A DNA stretch of 23,671 nucleotides from a virus. Below the pieces are notes generated by a model, which saw only the letters and a list, made by a program, of their open reading frames with translations, was not told the DNA's origin and searched no databases. Each line of letters opens with the position of its first letter. Within the stretch, counting starts at the first letter, position 1. The translations under genes and the position numbers were made by a program. This document shows positions 1-8,341 of this stretch, one piece after another. Where the stretch lies: the IMG/VR virus record IMGVR_UViG_3300031972_000163, positions 1 to 23,671 of that record; one strand, given 5' to 3'.

Positions 1-2777
1 AGGGCAGGATTTACTTTACCTCTAGCTACAGGGTTGTCAAAGTCATAGTAGGCAATGTCTGTCTCATCGTTGAAAGACTGTAGGTACTGCACTGATCTTA
101 CATCAGGTAGCATCCTCAGTGCTCTGTTAGTCATCTCAGCGCCACTATAGTCTAGCTTAACATCATCTGTAATTGCTAGTTCTCTGGTGAAAGGATTACC
201 TGCTTGATCATAGTCTGCCTGTCCTATCAAGTCTCTAGCTATTGCACCTGGCATGGTAAATGTAGCTAAGAAATCTCCAAACTTTTTCTCTAAATCTGGT
301 GTTATTTCTTGTTTTGCTGCAGCATCTAATATTGCAACAGGAATACCAAGATCAAAAGAAAATTCTGGTATACCACCAAGAACATCTTGCAAGTCTCTTT
401 TTAACTGATCTGTGTTTTCAAAAGAGGTAGGAAGACCATTCTCTTTTCTCCATGCCTGATCACCTAGATACATATGAAACATAGCAGCACCTAGTAAAGG
501 CTTGAGATCCTCTTGTGCTCCTAACTCATTCTTTATAGATCCGTAGTCTACTTCACCATCTCTATCTTTAGCTATCTGATACCCTGCAAACAACATCATA
601 GCTCCAGTGGCTTGACGTGCATACCTAGTGGCATCATCTTTAGCACCCTCAGTTAGACCTGATCTGTGCAACATCTCCCCAAGGATAGGAGCGTAGTCAG
701 ATACCATCTGTAGGTGATTACCTAAATATCTTGGAAAGGGAACACCTGCTGCTGCTGAAACAAGGAATGGTACTTTTCTATTTAAGTTTACTAACCCTCT
801 TGTTGTACTTGCTAGTACAGAGTCAGCACCTCTAAAGTCTCTCTGCATGGTAAGTCTGTTAGCGTCATCAACAGCAAGATTTAAATCTATACCCTCTGGT
901 AGATCTTCTAACTTAGTGTTAGATTTCAACCATTCAGACATCGACATACCCTTGTCTCTGAACTGTCTCTCTAAAGATCCATAGAAAATACCCTCTTTAA
1001 AAACAGAATCAGAAAGAGTGTTTGCCATGTTTACTAGTCTACCAGTTTTAGCTAGTACACCACTGCTTTCCATACCAACTTCAATCCTCATGGCTTGGTT
1101 GTACAAGCGCATGGACTGCTCTGGCATTTCTTCTAACATAATTTGTCGTAGGAGTTTAGCCTCTGTCACATTACCAACTACAAGACCCCTAATAACTGCT
1201 GTCATGTTAGGTATAAAAGTTTTTATTTGAGATGCGTCACCAGTAATCCCTTTGTAGATAGCCTTGTTAACTTGGTCTACCATATCTGTTCCAATAAGGA
1301 TACCTACGTTAGTCAAGTTACGCATTGTAGTGGCAGGTTGAGAAGTCATGAAAGATATTCTCATGGTGTCTAAGTCTTGCAAGAATTTATAAACACCACC
1401 CTTAGAGTTTCTAACTGCTGCTGCAGATATTTCCTGTGCGTCTTGACTGCTGATAGATGAAGCACCCTTAGAAAATAAAACATCTATATCAGATGCTTTA
1501 TCCATATCTATCTTAGCACCACGTTTTATAGCACTTTGAAATCCTAGAGTTTGACCTGCTCTTGATACCTCAGATAAGTAGATCATAGAGAACTCATCTT
1601 TGGAAAGACCATACTTGTCTTTTACATTTTTAAGTATCGTAAATACTTCCTGGGCTTCTCCATCTCTCAGCTTGTTGGCTATAGCCTCAGTGATCCTGAT
1701 GTCACCACCCTTTGTATCTAGCTTCAACTCTCTCATGAGGTCTACACTAGCAGCAGCAATACCTCTCATTGTTTGCACTGAAAGACCAGAACTAAACTCT
1801 GGGTTTGCTTTTGGATCTGACATTGCGTTGAGGATAGCTCTACCCTTGGCTACACGTTCAGGATCTAATCTGGCTTTTATCTTAGCACCTTTTACTCCTG
1901 CACGAGCAGACAGTATATCCTCTACATCAGCTACGATATTCATAGCTTGTTTCTTTTCAGCATCTGAAGCAGCTTTTATAGTTCCAAGAGATTTTTTAGC
2001 AGCCTCTTCTGCTTGCTTTTTAAATGTAGTGTTTCTTTGTAACATTACATCTTCTACTTTTTTAGCTCTACCTCTACCTACAAAACCAGAGATGTAACCT
2101 GTAGCTGCACCAAAAGTTCCTTCAGCTACAGCACCTACAGTAGAATCAAAGATTAAATCTTTTGTTGTGTATTCTGGACCTACCCCAAGTTCTTCTCTAG
2201 TTTCACCTTGTTGTTTACCCTGAAACCCAGAGACAGCAGCACCAGTTACTGCACCTGTACCTGCATCTTTTACAGACTGCCTTGCGATAGAAGACTTAAC
2301 TACATTCTTCTTTAAAGTTTCTTTCAGACCTGCTCTGACAGCTAACTGAACACCTTTAGATGCTACTTTAGCCCCAACTTTTCCAAGACCAAAACTAGCA
2401 AACCCCAAGTAAGTAGATGGTGCTGTAACCACACCTTCTGCAAAGTCTCCTAGACCGTCAAAGAAACCTGTACCTGCTTCTTTAGAACTATCCCATGCCT
2501 GGGTTAGCCTACCAAAAGCTTGTTTACCTTTATAGCTAAAGTCTTTATTGCGAACATAGTTTAAATCTTTTGTGGCAGTAACTTCGTTGACTGATTGTGC
2601 TCTCATGTGTTCTATGAAATCTTTGGTGAGATTCTCAAAACCCATTTCTTTTATTTCGTCTTTAGTATATTTATATCTACCACCACTAAAAAATCTAACT
2701 AAGTCTCTTTTGAAATCGTCATCCTCAACAAGATCAATAAAACTAGAGTCAGGTGCTTTTTGTACGTAAGTGCTCAT
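1..2777 (-). CDS. Large internal/ejection-type virion protein, partial (C-terminus beyond the window)
   Basis: My translation of the minus strand from the ATG at 2777 stays open through base 1, giving at least 925 codons with the stop outside the window. The ATG directly follows the TAA of the 309-aa gene (TAAATG), so the two are translationally linked. The N-terminus (residues 1-100) is charged and begins MSTYVQKAPD. Residues about 113-232 hold three Ala/Gly-rich, weakly hydrophobic stretches (around 113-135, 172-186 and 213-233) separated by basic segments. The remainder is mostly helical and polar, with a conserved-looking patch around MRNLTNV (485-491). I see no transglycosylase or peptidase motif. 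Size, helical character, Ala/Gly-rich stretches and last place in a late operon match the large internal virion proteins of podoviruses (T7 gp15/gp16 type), which leave the head with the DNA and line a channel through the envelope. That role is inferred from position and composition, not from a recognised domain. Confidence 0.82.
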   Translation of the reverse strand, partial: MSTYVQKAPDSSFIDLVEDDDFKRDLVRFFSGGRYKYTKDEIKEMGFENLTKDFIEHMRAQSVNEVTATKDLNYVRNKDFSYKGKQAFGRLTQAWDSSKEAGTGFFDGLGDFAEGVVTAPSTYLGFASFGLGKVGAKVASKGVQLAVRAGLKETLKKNVVKSSIARQSVKDAGTGAVTGAAVSGFQGKQQGETREELGVGPEYTTKDLIFDSTVGAVAEGTFGAATGYISGFVGRGRAKKVEDVMLQRNTTFKKQAEEAAKKSLGTIKAASDAEKKQAMNIVADVEDILSARAGVKGAKIKARLDPERVAKGRAILNAMSDPKANPEFSSGLSVQTMRGIAAASVDLMRELKLDTKGGDIRITEAIANKLRDGEAQEVFTILKNVKDKYGLSKDEFSMIYLSEVSRAGQTLGFQSAIKRGAKIDMDKASDIDVLFSKGASSISSQDAQEISAAAVRNSKGGVYKFLQDLDTMRISFMTSQPATTMRNLTNVGILIGTDMVDQVNKAIYKGITGDASQIKTFIPNMTAVIRGLVVGNVTEAKLLRQIMLEEMPEQSMRLYNQAMRIEVGMESSGVLAKTGRLVNMANTLSDSVFKEGIFYGSLERQFRDKGMSMSEWLKSNTKLEDLPEGIDLNLAVDDANRLTMQRDFRGADSVLASTTRGLVNLNRKVPFLVSAAAGVPFPRYLGNHLQMVSDYAPILGEMLHRSGLTEGAKDDATRYARQATGAMMLFAGYQIAKDRDGEVDYGSIKNELGAQEDLKPLLGAAMFHMYLGDQAWRKENGLPTSFENTDQLKRDLQDVLGGIPEFSFDLGIPVAILDAAAKQEITPDLEKKFGDFLATFTMPGAIARDLIGQADYDQAGNPFTRELAITDDVKLDYSGAEMTNRALRMLPDVRSVQYLQSFNDETDIAYYDFDNPVARGKVNPA

Positions 2778-3707
2778 TTAAGTTTCTGTCTCTTGGTTAA
2801 TAATTGTCTCTTCAACAGTGTCAGGAGATAAAGGCATTGGTCCTTGAAAAGGAGAAGGAACTTGAAATGTTTTAAAATTCTCTGCAATATCTCTCAAGTC
2901 TATGTTTGGATCTTCAGTCAGAGCGTCTACCCTGTTAAAAATATCTTTAATAACTTCAGCCCCACTTCTTGACTTTAATGGGTCAGACATTTCACTAACG
3001 TAAAAATCTACTGCGTTGTTTAAAATTTCACCTGAAGCATCTGGGTTTGTGAACTGTAATTGACCAGTGTTAGGATTTGTCGTTGTTTCAAGTTGTGTTT
3101 TTAAATTAGCATCTATCAATTCTCTAGCTGCTTTTATATCTGCAGGATCGTAGTCTATTAAACCCCTTCTATTAATGTCAAAAGGACTTATGTTTGGGGC
3201 TACACGAGTAGTCGGTGACGTGTTCATAAATTCAGAGATAGCCTCATCAAAATCATCCAGTGATGTAGCATGTATGGCTTCTACTAATTTATCAGAGCTT
3301 GGATCTTCTGCAGCCCCTAACTCAAAAGCGTACTTCATGGCTGCACCTAATTTTTCTTCAGGTACACTTGCAACAATAGCCTCACTAAATCTTTTTAACC
3401 CTGCTTTGTTTATCTTCTTATCAGGATCTTCAGACTGCTCTATCTTTTTTAAATAACCTACTGTGCTAGACAATTGACCAGTAGAATATAAAACTGCAGC
3501 AGCCTCTTCATCAATACCAAGTTTATCTGCTTCATCTAAAAGCTTTGCTCTTTCTGCTCTAGCTTCTTTTAGTTTAGCCCTCTCTTCAAAACCTGCTTTC
3601 AACATATAATCTTGAAGCATACCTTGTTTTGCTTTTAGGTACTCTCTGTTTTCTTTCATGAGATCTGCTATTCTACCTGCAGCAGCCCCAAAAACTATAC
3701 TAACCAT
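2778..3707 (-). CDS. Unknown virion-module protein, 309 aa, helical
   Basis: I do not recognise a family. The N-terminus (MVSIVFGAAAGRIADLMKEN) is a short Ala/Gly-rich helix that could associate with membrane or a partner. Residues about 20-65 are strongly charged (Lys/Glu/Ala-rich) and predicted coiled coil. The C-terminal third is acidic and proline-containing. Residues 107-117 (FSEAIVASVPE) closely resemble residues 125-134 of the adjacent upstream 170-aa protein (FDEAVASVPE). The start at 3707 is supported by GAGGT about 8 bases upstream, overlapping the end of the 170-aa gene with only a 4-base gap. The position between the lysozyme and the giant ejection-type protein suggests an internal virion or assembly role, by neighbourhood only. 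Confidence 0.8.
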   Translation of the reverse strand: MVSIVFGAAAGRIADLMKENREYLKAKQGMLQDYMLKAGFEERAKLKEARAERAKLLDEADKLGIDEEAAAVLYSTGQLSSTVGYLKKIEQSEDPDKKINKAGLKRFSEAIVASVPEEKLGAAMKYAFELGAAEDPSSDKLVEAIHATSLDDFDEAISEFMNTSPTTRVAPNISPFDINRRGLIDYDPADIKAARELIDANLKTQLETTTNPNTGQLQFTNPDASGEILNNAVDFYVSEMSDPLKSRSGAEVIKDIFNRVDALTEDPNIDLRDIAENFKTFQVPSPFQGPMPLSPDTVEETIINQETET

Positions 3708-3711
3708 TTTA

Positions 3712-4224
3712 CTACCTCGCCATCAAACCTTTAGGTTCTTCTTTTGTTTCTTCCTCAACTGGTTCTTCTTTCATAGACTCAGCAGCCTCTTTAACTAGTT
3801 CAAATCCTTTGTCTCTCTCACCTTCAGGTACTGATGCAACAGCCTCATCAAAAAGAGAGGCACGTTCAGCCATAGTCATTTCATCAGGTTTAAATGTTTC
3901 TTTGTAATTTACCCCTGCCATATCAGCAGCTTTCATCATAAAGTCTCTGACGATAGGTTCTATTATAAGACTTACATCTATGCTGTGAATACCTGAACCC
4001 ACTGCTGCTGTCATTATGGATTCAGATAGTGTCTTTGCAGGTATTCCAAACTCAAGAAGGTCTAGTACGTTATCTATAACATCCTCATCTGCTATCCTAT
4101 CAATGTGAAACTTAATAGCGTCATTAGGATCTGTTATTTCAGGCGGTCTTTCCCAAGGATAATTCTTAGGATAGTCCGTAAGAGATTGTCCTGGCACTGC
4201 TGCCATAAGTGCTGCTTCTGTCAT
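3712..4224 (-). CDS. Unknown virion-module protein, 170 aa
   Basis: The start at 4224 abuts the TAG stop of the lysozyme gene (0-base gap). The N-terminus carries a proline-rich stretch (PGQSLTDYPKNYPWERPPE, residues 11-29), then a helical core with hydrophobic patches (DNVLDLLEFGIPAKTL, 51-66; SIDVSLIIEPIVRDF, 81-95), and an acidic Glu/Lys tail ending KGLMAR. The PGQSLT...P.ERPPE opening looks like a conserved family found in marine phage structural modules, but I cannot attach a function. No catalytic motif, signal peptide or clear membrane segment is visible. The short segment FDEAVASVPE (125-134) is echoed in the next gene. Confidence 0.8.
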   Translation of the reverse strand: MTEAALMAAVPGQSLTDYPKNYPWERPPEITDPNDAIKFHIDRIADEDVIDNVLDLLEFGIPAKTLSESIMTAAVGSGIHSIDVSLIIEPIVRDFMMKAADMAGVNYKETFKPDEMTMAERASLFDEAVASVPEGERDKGFELVKEAAESMKEEPVEEETKEEPKGLMAR

Positions 4225-4992
4225 CTAGTAACCCTCGTTAAATAATTTAAGTTCTGCTGCTCTTCTTTTTATAAGACCATCATTAATTTTACCACCTGCA
4301 TACTTGTACTCTGGTAACATATCAGCAATCTCTTCATCACCTCTTGTGCCATTGTCTGTTAACTTTCTCAAGTTACCTGCCCCTAAATTATAAGTAAAAC
4401 TTGTAAGAGCATCTACTTGATTTTCGTTCCAGTCATAACCTGCTGTTTCTTTTAGTTTTAAAACAGTTTTACGTGCAGCATCTAAATCTTTTTTCATAAG
4501 TTCTCTGGCTTCTGGCTCAGTTATTGTTTGTTTTTTACTGGTGGCTTTTGTTCCGTAGCCTATAGATGTTTGTTTAAAATCATCGTAAGCAGTTGGACTA
4601 AAATCTTCAAGTTCTATTATAAACTCAACTAAGTTAGAGGGCGTTTTAGAACCTTCTTTATCAGGTAAAGATGTGTTTTGTGTAGTTTTTATACCTAACT
4701 CTTCTCTCTTTTTTGATAACTCAGGAGATTCATTTTCACTTGCAAAAACCTCATTTAGTATTTCCCCCCAACCACCTGTGTAAGCAAGCATAATATTAGA
4801 ATCATCCTTTGATTTATTTTCAGAATCATTTTGTATTCTCCTAACACCTTCTCTAGTTTCACTAAAATCAAAATCAGGATTACCAAGAGCTTTTCTTTGA
4901 CGTTTAACTCCAGGATCAGCTACATTCAACTCAGGATTACCCTGTTCAAGCATCATTTTTTTTCTTCTTTTATCTAGAAATGAGTTTAACAT
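4225..4992 (-). CDS. GH24 phage lysozyme (muramidase) with N-terminal extension
   Basis: The protein has 255 aa. Residues about 118-255 form a T4-lysozyme/RrrD-like glycoside hydrolase family 24 domain, which cleaves the MurNAc-GlcNAc bond of peptidoglycan. The active-site block reads ELEDF...AYDDF...SIGYG: Glu129 is the expected general acid, Asp138 the second triad residue, and the third position, usually Thr before IGYG, is Ser143 (Thr142 is just before it). The Asp-to-Ser spacing is one residue shorter than in T4 lysozyme. A second family block, NQVDALTSFTYNLGAG, supports the call. The first ~117 residues are charged, low in hydrophobics and have no signal peptide or anchor, so release would need a holin unless the protein is packaged in the virion. 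It lies between internal virion-type genes. AAGGA lies about 8 bases before the ATG. Lysis endolysin or virion-associated lysozyme are both possible. Confidence 0.9.
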   Translation of the reverse strand: MLNSFLDKRRKKMMLEQGNPELNVADPGVKRQRKALGNPDFDFSETREGVRRIQNDSENKSKDDSNIMLAYTGGWGEILNEVFASENESPELSKKREELGIKTTQNTSLPDKEGSKTPSNLVEFIIELEDFSPTAYDDFKQTSIGYGTKATSKKQTITEPEARELMKKDLDAARKTVLKLKETAGYDWNENQVDALTSFTYNLGAGNLRKLTDNGTRGDEEIADMLPEYKYAGGKINDGLIKRRAAELKLFNEGY

Positions 4993-5001
4993 GTTTAATC
5001 C

Positions 5002-8000
5002 TTAATTAAATAAATTTAAACCAGAAAATGCTTTTAGAGCCAACTCCCCAATAAGATTACCAGTTTGTTCTTTAGCCCCTATCTTAGCCATTAGTTCTGC
5101 AACATCTATCTCAGCATCAGCAGCCATTTTCTGAAGTATAATACTGTTAGCCCTGTCAGCGTTGCTCTCTGACACTTGGAAAGCCATAGATAGTATATCT
5201 CTTTCTCTCTGCCATATTGCATCAAGGTTAGTAGATGTCAAAGCGTTTATAGTCTGAGCAAAAGCCATGTTGCTTTCGTTCTGTGCAGCAGTGTTAAGTG
5301 TCGCTAAGTTTTGTCTCCACTGAGCGTTAGCCTGTGCTATCACCAAACCGTTCTGTGCGTTAAACAAATCTCTTTGTTGTTGTATCTGTGAGTTAAACTC
5401 TCTCAGAGCGTTGACACTGTTGACGTTGAACTGATCCATAGCATTTGCTTGAACAGCGTTGAACTGTGATGTCTGACCTGCTAAGTTAGCAAAGAACTGG
5501 TCTGTTTGATTTTTGTTTGCTGCATTAAATTGTTCAGCAGCGTTCTCTGCAGCCTGATCAGTAAACAAAGCCTGTATGTTTTGTTGCGCTTTGAACACCT
5601 CTGTCTGCTGTCTGTTCGACAGGTTAGCCATGTCCATCTGTAAGAAGTTAGCTGCGTTCTGTACAGCAGCCTGTTGTCTGTTGGATAGGTTAGCCATGTC
5701 TAGTTGAGCTAGAGCAGCAGCCTCTGCCATTACCATAGCTTGTCTGTTAGACAGGTTGTTTAAGTTTACTGTGTTAGCTGCACGAGCATCTTCTAGAGCT
5801 ATCTGTTGTTCAGCAGTAAAGTTCATGTTAGCTACATCAGCAATCTTAGCTGCATTTTGCACACGAGCCTGGAACGCTTGGTCAAACTCTTGCCCTATAA
5901 ACTGAGCACGTTGTTGTGCTGCAAGCATAGCACGTTGCTGTCTGTTAGACAAGTTTTGTGATTCAAACTGTGCCTGTGTCTGTGCATCCATCTGGGCAAT
6001 GGGTAGTGCAGCCTCCATAGTAGCTTGTATGATAGCCTGTCCTGCCATACTAGATGCACCTAGACCACGAGCAGCCATCGTAGCCATAGCCTGTCTCATT
6101 GATCCTGCAGCCCAAGGAGGTGTATTGCCACCCTCAAACTGATTCATAAGTCCTTCTAGCTGACCTGCAACTGTTGCCTGTTTAGAGGGTGTGGCTTCTG
6201 CAGCTTGTATTGCTTCAGTAAATTTAGAAGCTTTAGTAGCATCTGCTACACCAGATATTATTTCACCTTCTTGTATTTCTCTAGCATCAGGTGCATCTAC
6301 TTTTATAAAATCACCTAATGCAGCTTCTAATCCTGAAACAGAGGTGGTTTCTTGTTGAGCAGCATTTATTATATCTGAAACTTCACCCTGTTCTGCTGCA
6401 AGTTTATCTGTTTCAGATTGTACTTGAGGAGATACAGTAGTAAAGTCAGCAGTAGTAATGTCTGTAGGGGTAGGCATTTCTGCTTGTGTTACTGCCCCTG
6501 TTGTAGCCGCTTCAGCAAACGGAGCCATAGGTGTAGTCATACCTGCATCTACTGGTATAAATTCTTCGGCAGTAGGTTGTATCCCTGCTATTGGAGCTTG
6601 GATAGGTTGCATTGTCTGACCTACCAAGTTAGCGCTCTGTTGAGCTAGGGGATTGTTTATAACAGGGGCAGGAGGAGCAGTTGTTACAGTCGTACCTTCT
6701 TGAGCACCCATACGCATACCGCCCATATTCATCATAGCTTGTCTGTATTTACCCATACGTGCAGCAGCAGCAGGGCTAGACTGTAAAAAGTTATCAAGCT
6801 GATTATCAGGAGCGTCCTCTGGAAAACCTAAAAACTTTCTAGCTAGGGTAACATCTCCACCTAGAGACATACCCATATTATCTGAAGCTGTTGGTTGTTC
6901 TACTGTCTGTTGTTCTGTCATTGATGCTTGACGTACAAACCCAGGTGGTATGTAAGTAATGGGTTTACCGTTAAACTCAGTGACAATTATTACTTGATTA
7001 GTTTGTGGGTTTATGTACGGAACTTGCTGATATCCAGAGGCAATCTGCTCACCTGATCCTGGAGTAGAAGTAAGTATTGTTTGTGGCACTGCACCTGCAG
7101 TACCTGCATAACTTGTTTTGTAAGTCACTTGTCCAGGAACAGCAGACAGTCCTGCAGTCTGTACAGGTGTAGCAACAGTTCCTGTCTGAGGCACAGAACC
7201 TGGCATTACAAAAGGTGAAGCCTGTGTTGGTTGTGTTTGAGTTACAGGTGCAACCTGTTGAACAACAGTTTTTGGAGTACTTGGGTCTATGGGAGCCACT
7301 TCACCAGGTTTTAACTGAACCACCTCTGTTGAAGGTGTAATCTCCACGATCTCAGGTCTATCTACAGTTCTATCAACAAAAGCTGTGTCTTGCAGACTAG
7401 TGCCTCCTCCTGGACTTGGACCATCGGTAAGACTAGTGTCTGTTAAATTAGTATCAGTAGTGTCATCATCAGTATCAGTGGTAGTAGAAGTAGTAGAAGT
7501 AGTAGTAGTAGTATTAGCAAGTCCTGTTTTTAAATTACTAAATGCATCTAAAACTCTTCTGACATTTTTTCCTCTAGTGCCTGTTTTTGTTACATTACCA
7601 AATGCATCTGGAGTTGAATTTATCCTAGAAACACTGTCTACTCTTTCACGAGTACCGTCAGGGTTTATCTTTTCAATAAAACTAGAGTTCTTACCCGATA
7701 CAGCTAGATACTGTGTACCGTCAGCCTCTGTAACGCTATCATAAACAGCATAACCTCTACCTTCATTAAAAACTCTATTATAGGAATTAGCAGTTTGACC
7801 ACCTCCTATATACAACTTAGGTGTATCTGCACTAGCGCCACTATAGTCACCAGTATTTGCACCTTCTAGAGCGTTATACTTTTTAAGTATTGCATTGGCT
7901 TGATTAATTACATCTCGCCTATCCCTAGGATTTACATTAGCAGTTACAGCAGAAAAATCTCCAGACTGAGCAGCTTCTAGTAGAGCCTTGTCTCTTTCTG

Positions 8001-8076
8001 TTTGACGTGCTTTATCTCGTGCATCATCACTACTATAGTTACGTGTAACACCATATACGTCTGTGACTTCTACCAT
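5002..8076 (-). CDS. 1024-aa virion protein with hendecad (11-residue) helical repeats
   Basis: Large protein of no enzymatic family that I recognise. Residues 1-185 are mixed and may form a small domain (LYIGGGQTANSYN, YAVYDSVTEADG). Residues 188-218 are a Thr/Asp-rich linker encoded by an ACT-type trinucleotide run. Residues 230-560 are Pro/Thr/Gln-rich and probably extended. Residues 700-910 are Ala/Gln/Asn-rich and repetitive: NLSNRQ(Q/A) recurs at 708, 774, 796 and 818 (multiples of 22 residues), NFTAEQQ fits the same register at 752, and Phe occurs at exactly 850, 861, 872, 883, 894 and 905. Such an 11-residue period is the signature of a hendecad coiled coil. The C-terminus (910-1024) is helical and mostly without repeats. 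It follows the holin-like gene by 10 bases, with AAGGA about 7 bases before the ATG. An internal core or ejection protein is the best guess, and a tail-associated rod the alternative. Confidence 0.85.
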   Translation of the reverse strand: MVEVTDVYGVTRNYSSDDARDKARQTERDKALLEAAQSGDFSAVTANVNPRDRRDVINQANAILKKYNALEGANTGDYSGASADTPKLYIGGGQTANSYNRVFNEGRGYAVYDSVTEADGTQYLAVSGKNSSFIEKINPDGTRERVDSVSRINSTPDAFGNVTKTGTRGKNVRRVLDAFSNLKTGLANTTTTTSTTSTTTDTDDDTTDTNLTDTSLTDGPSPGGGTSLQDTAFVDRTVDRPEIVEITPSTEVVQLKPGEVAPIDPSTPKTVVQQVAPVTQTQPTQASPFVMPGSVPQTGTVATPVQTAGLSAVPGQVTYKTSYAGTAGAVPQTILTSTPGSGEQIASGYQQVPYINPQTNQVIIVTEFNGKPITYIPPGFVRQASMTEQQTVEQPTASDNMGMSLGGDVTLARKFLGFPEDAPDNQLDNFLQSSPAAAARMGKYRQAMMNMGGMRMGAQEGTTVTTAPPAPVINNPLAQQSANLVGQTMQPIQAPIAGIQPTAEEFIPVDAGMTTPMAPFAEAATTGAVTQAEMPTPTDITTADFTTVSPQVQSETDKLAAEQGEVSDIINAAQQETTSVSGLEAALGDFIKVDAPDAREIQEGEIISGVADATKASKFTEAIQAAEATPSKQATVAGQLEGLMNQFEGGNTPPWAAGSMRQAMATMAARGLGASSMAGQAIIQATMEAALPIAQMDAQTQAQFESQNLSNRQQRAMLAAQQRAQFIGQEFDQAFQARVQNAAKIADVANMNFTAEQQIALEDARAANTVNLNNLSNRQAMVMAEAAALAQLDMANLSNRQQAAVQNAANFLQMDMANLSNRQQTEVFKAQQNIQALFTDQAAENAAEQFNAANKNQTDQFFANLAGQTSQFNAVQANAMDQFNVNSVNALREFNSQIQQQRDLFNAQNGLVIAQANAQWRQNLATLNTAAQNESNMAFAQTINALTSTNLDAIWQRERDILSMAFQVSESNADRANSIILQKMAADAEIDVAELMAKIGAKEQTGNLIGELALKAFSGLNLFN
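7423..7515 (-). repeat. Thr/Asp-rich low-complexity linker, trinucleotide repeat
   Basis: In the + strand this is a run of agt/gta/gaa triplets, densest at about 7479-7515, that encodes Thr-Thr-Thr-Ser-type sequence followed by TDTDDDTTDTN (residues 188-218 of the 1024-aa protein). It is in frame and probably a flexible linker. The triplet repeat could change copy number by slippage without shifting the frame. Confidence 0.8.
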
Positions 8077-8086
8077 AATCTATTCC

Positions 8087-8341
8087 TTATTTACCCATTG
8101 TCATCCATACCGCACCTGCAATAAACGTCAGCAGTGCGACAGTGGTTACTTTAACTATTGTTGACCAGACAGATTTACGTGTGTCTCTCCAAGCCTCTAA
8201 CAAACTTCTCATCTCTATAATATCCCTAGCTGCGTCATCATCAAGCAAACCTATAGAACGCAGAGCCTCCTTTGCCCCACGTCTAGCTGCGTTGTCTAAC
8301 ATCTCCTCTAGATCGTCAGAAGTAAGTTTGATGTCAGCCAT
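8087..8341 (-). CDS. Small single-span membrane protein, holin candidate (DUF6127-like)
   Basis: The protein has 84 aa: an acidic/helical N-terminal region (LTSDDLEEMLDNAARRGAKEAL), a central RSLLEAWRDTRKS block, then one hydrophobic helix at about residues 60-80 (VKVTTVALLTFIAGAVW) and a very short C-terminal tail. The EMLDNAARRGAKEAL...GLLDDDAARDI...LLEAWRD pattern matches what I remember of the DUF6127 family, found in alphaproteobacterial phages and gene-transfer clusters and often placed beside lysis genes. The size and single C-terminal span fit a class III-type holin or a spanin-like accessory, so lysis is inferred. The start at 8341 overlaps the end of the upstream gene by 8 bases, so translation is coupled. 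The lysozyme lies one gene further on. Confidence 0.82.
   Translation of the reverse strand: MADIKLTSDDLEEMLDNAARRGAKEALRSIGLLDDDAARDIIEMRSLLEAWRDTRKSVWSTIVKVTTVALLTFIAGAVWMTMGK

Noticed and set aside
1600-2097. A 165-aa plus-strand frame at the left
   Set aside because: It lies entirely antisense to the continuous minus-strand coding frame from 2777 and has shadow-like composition.
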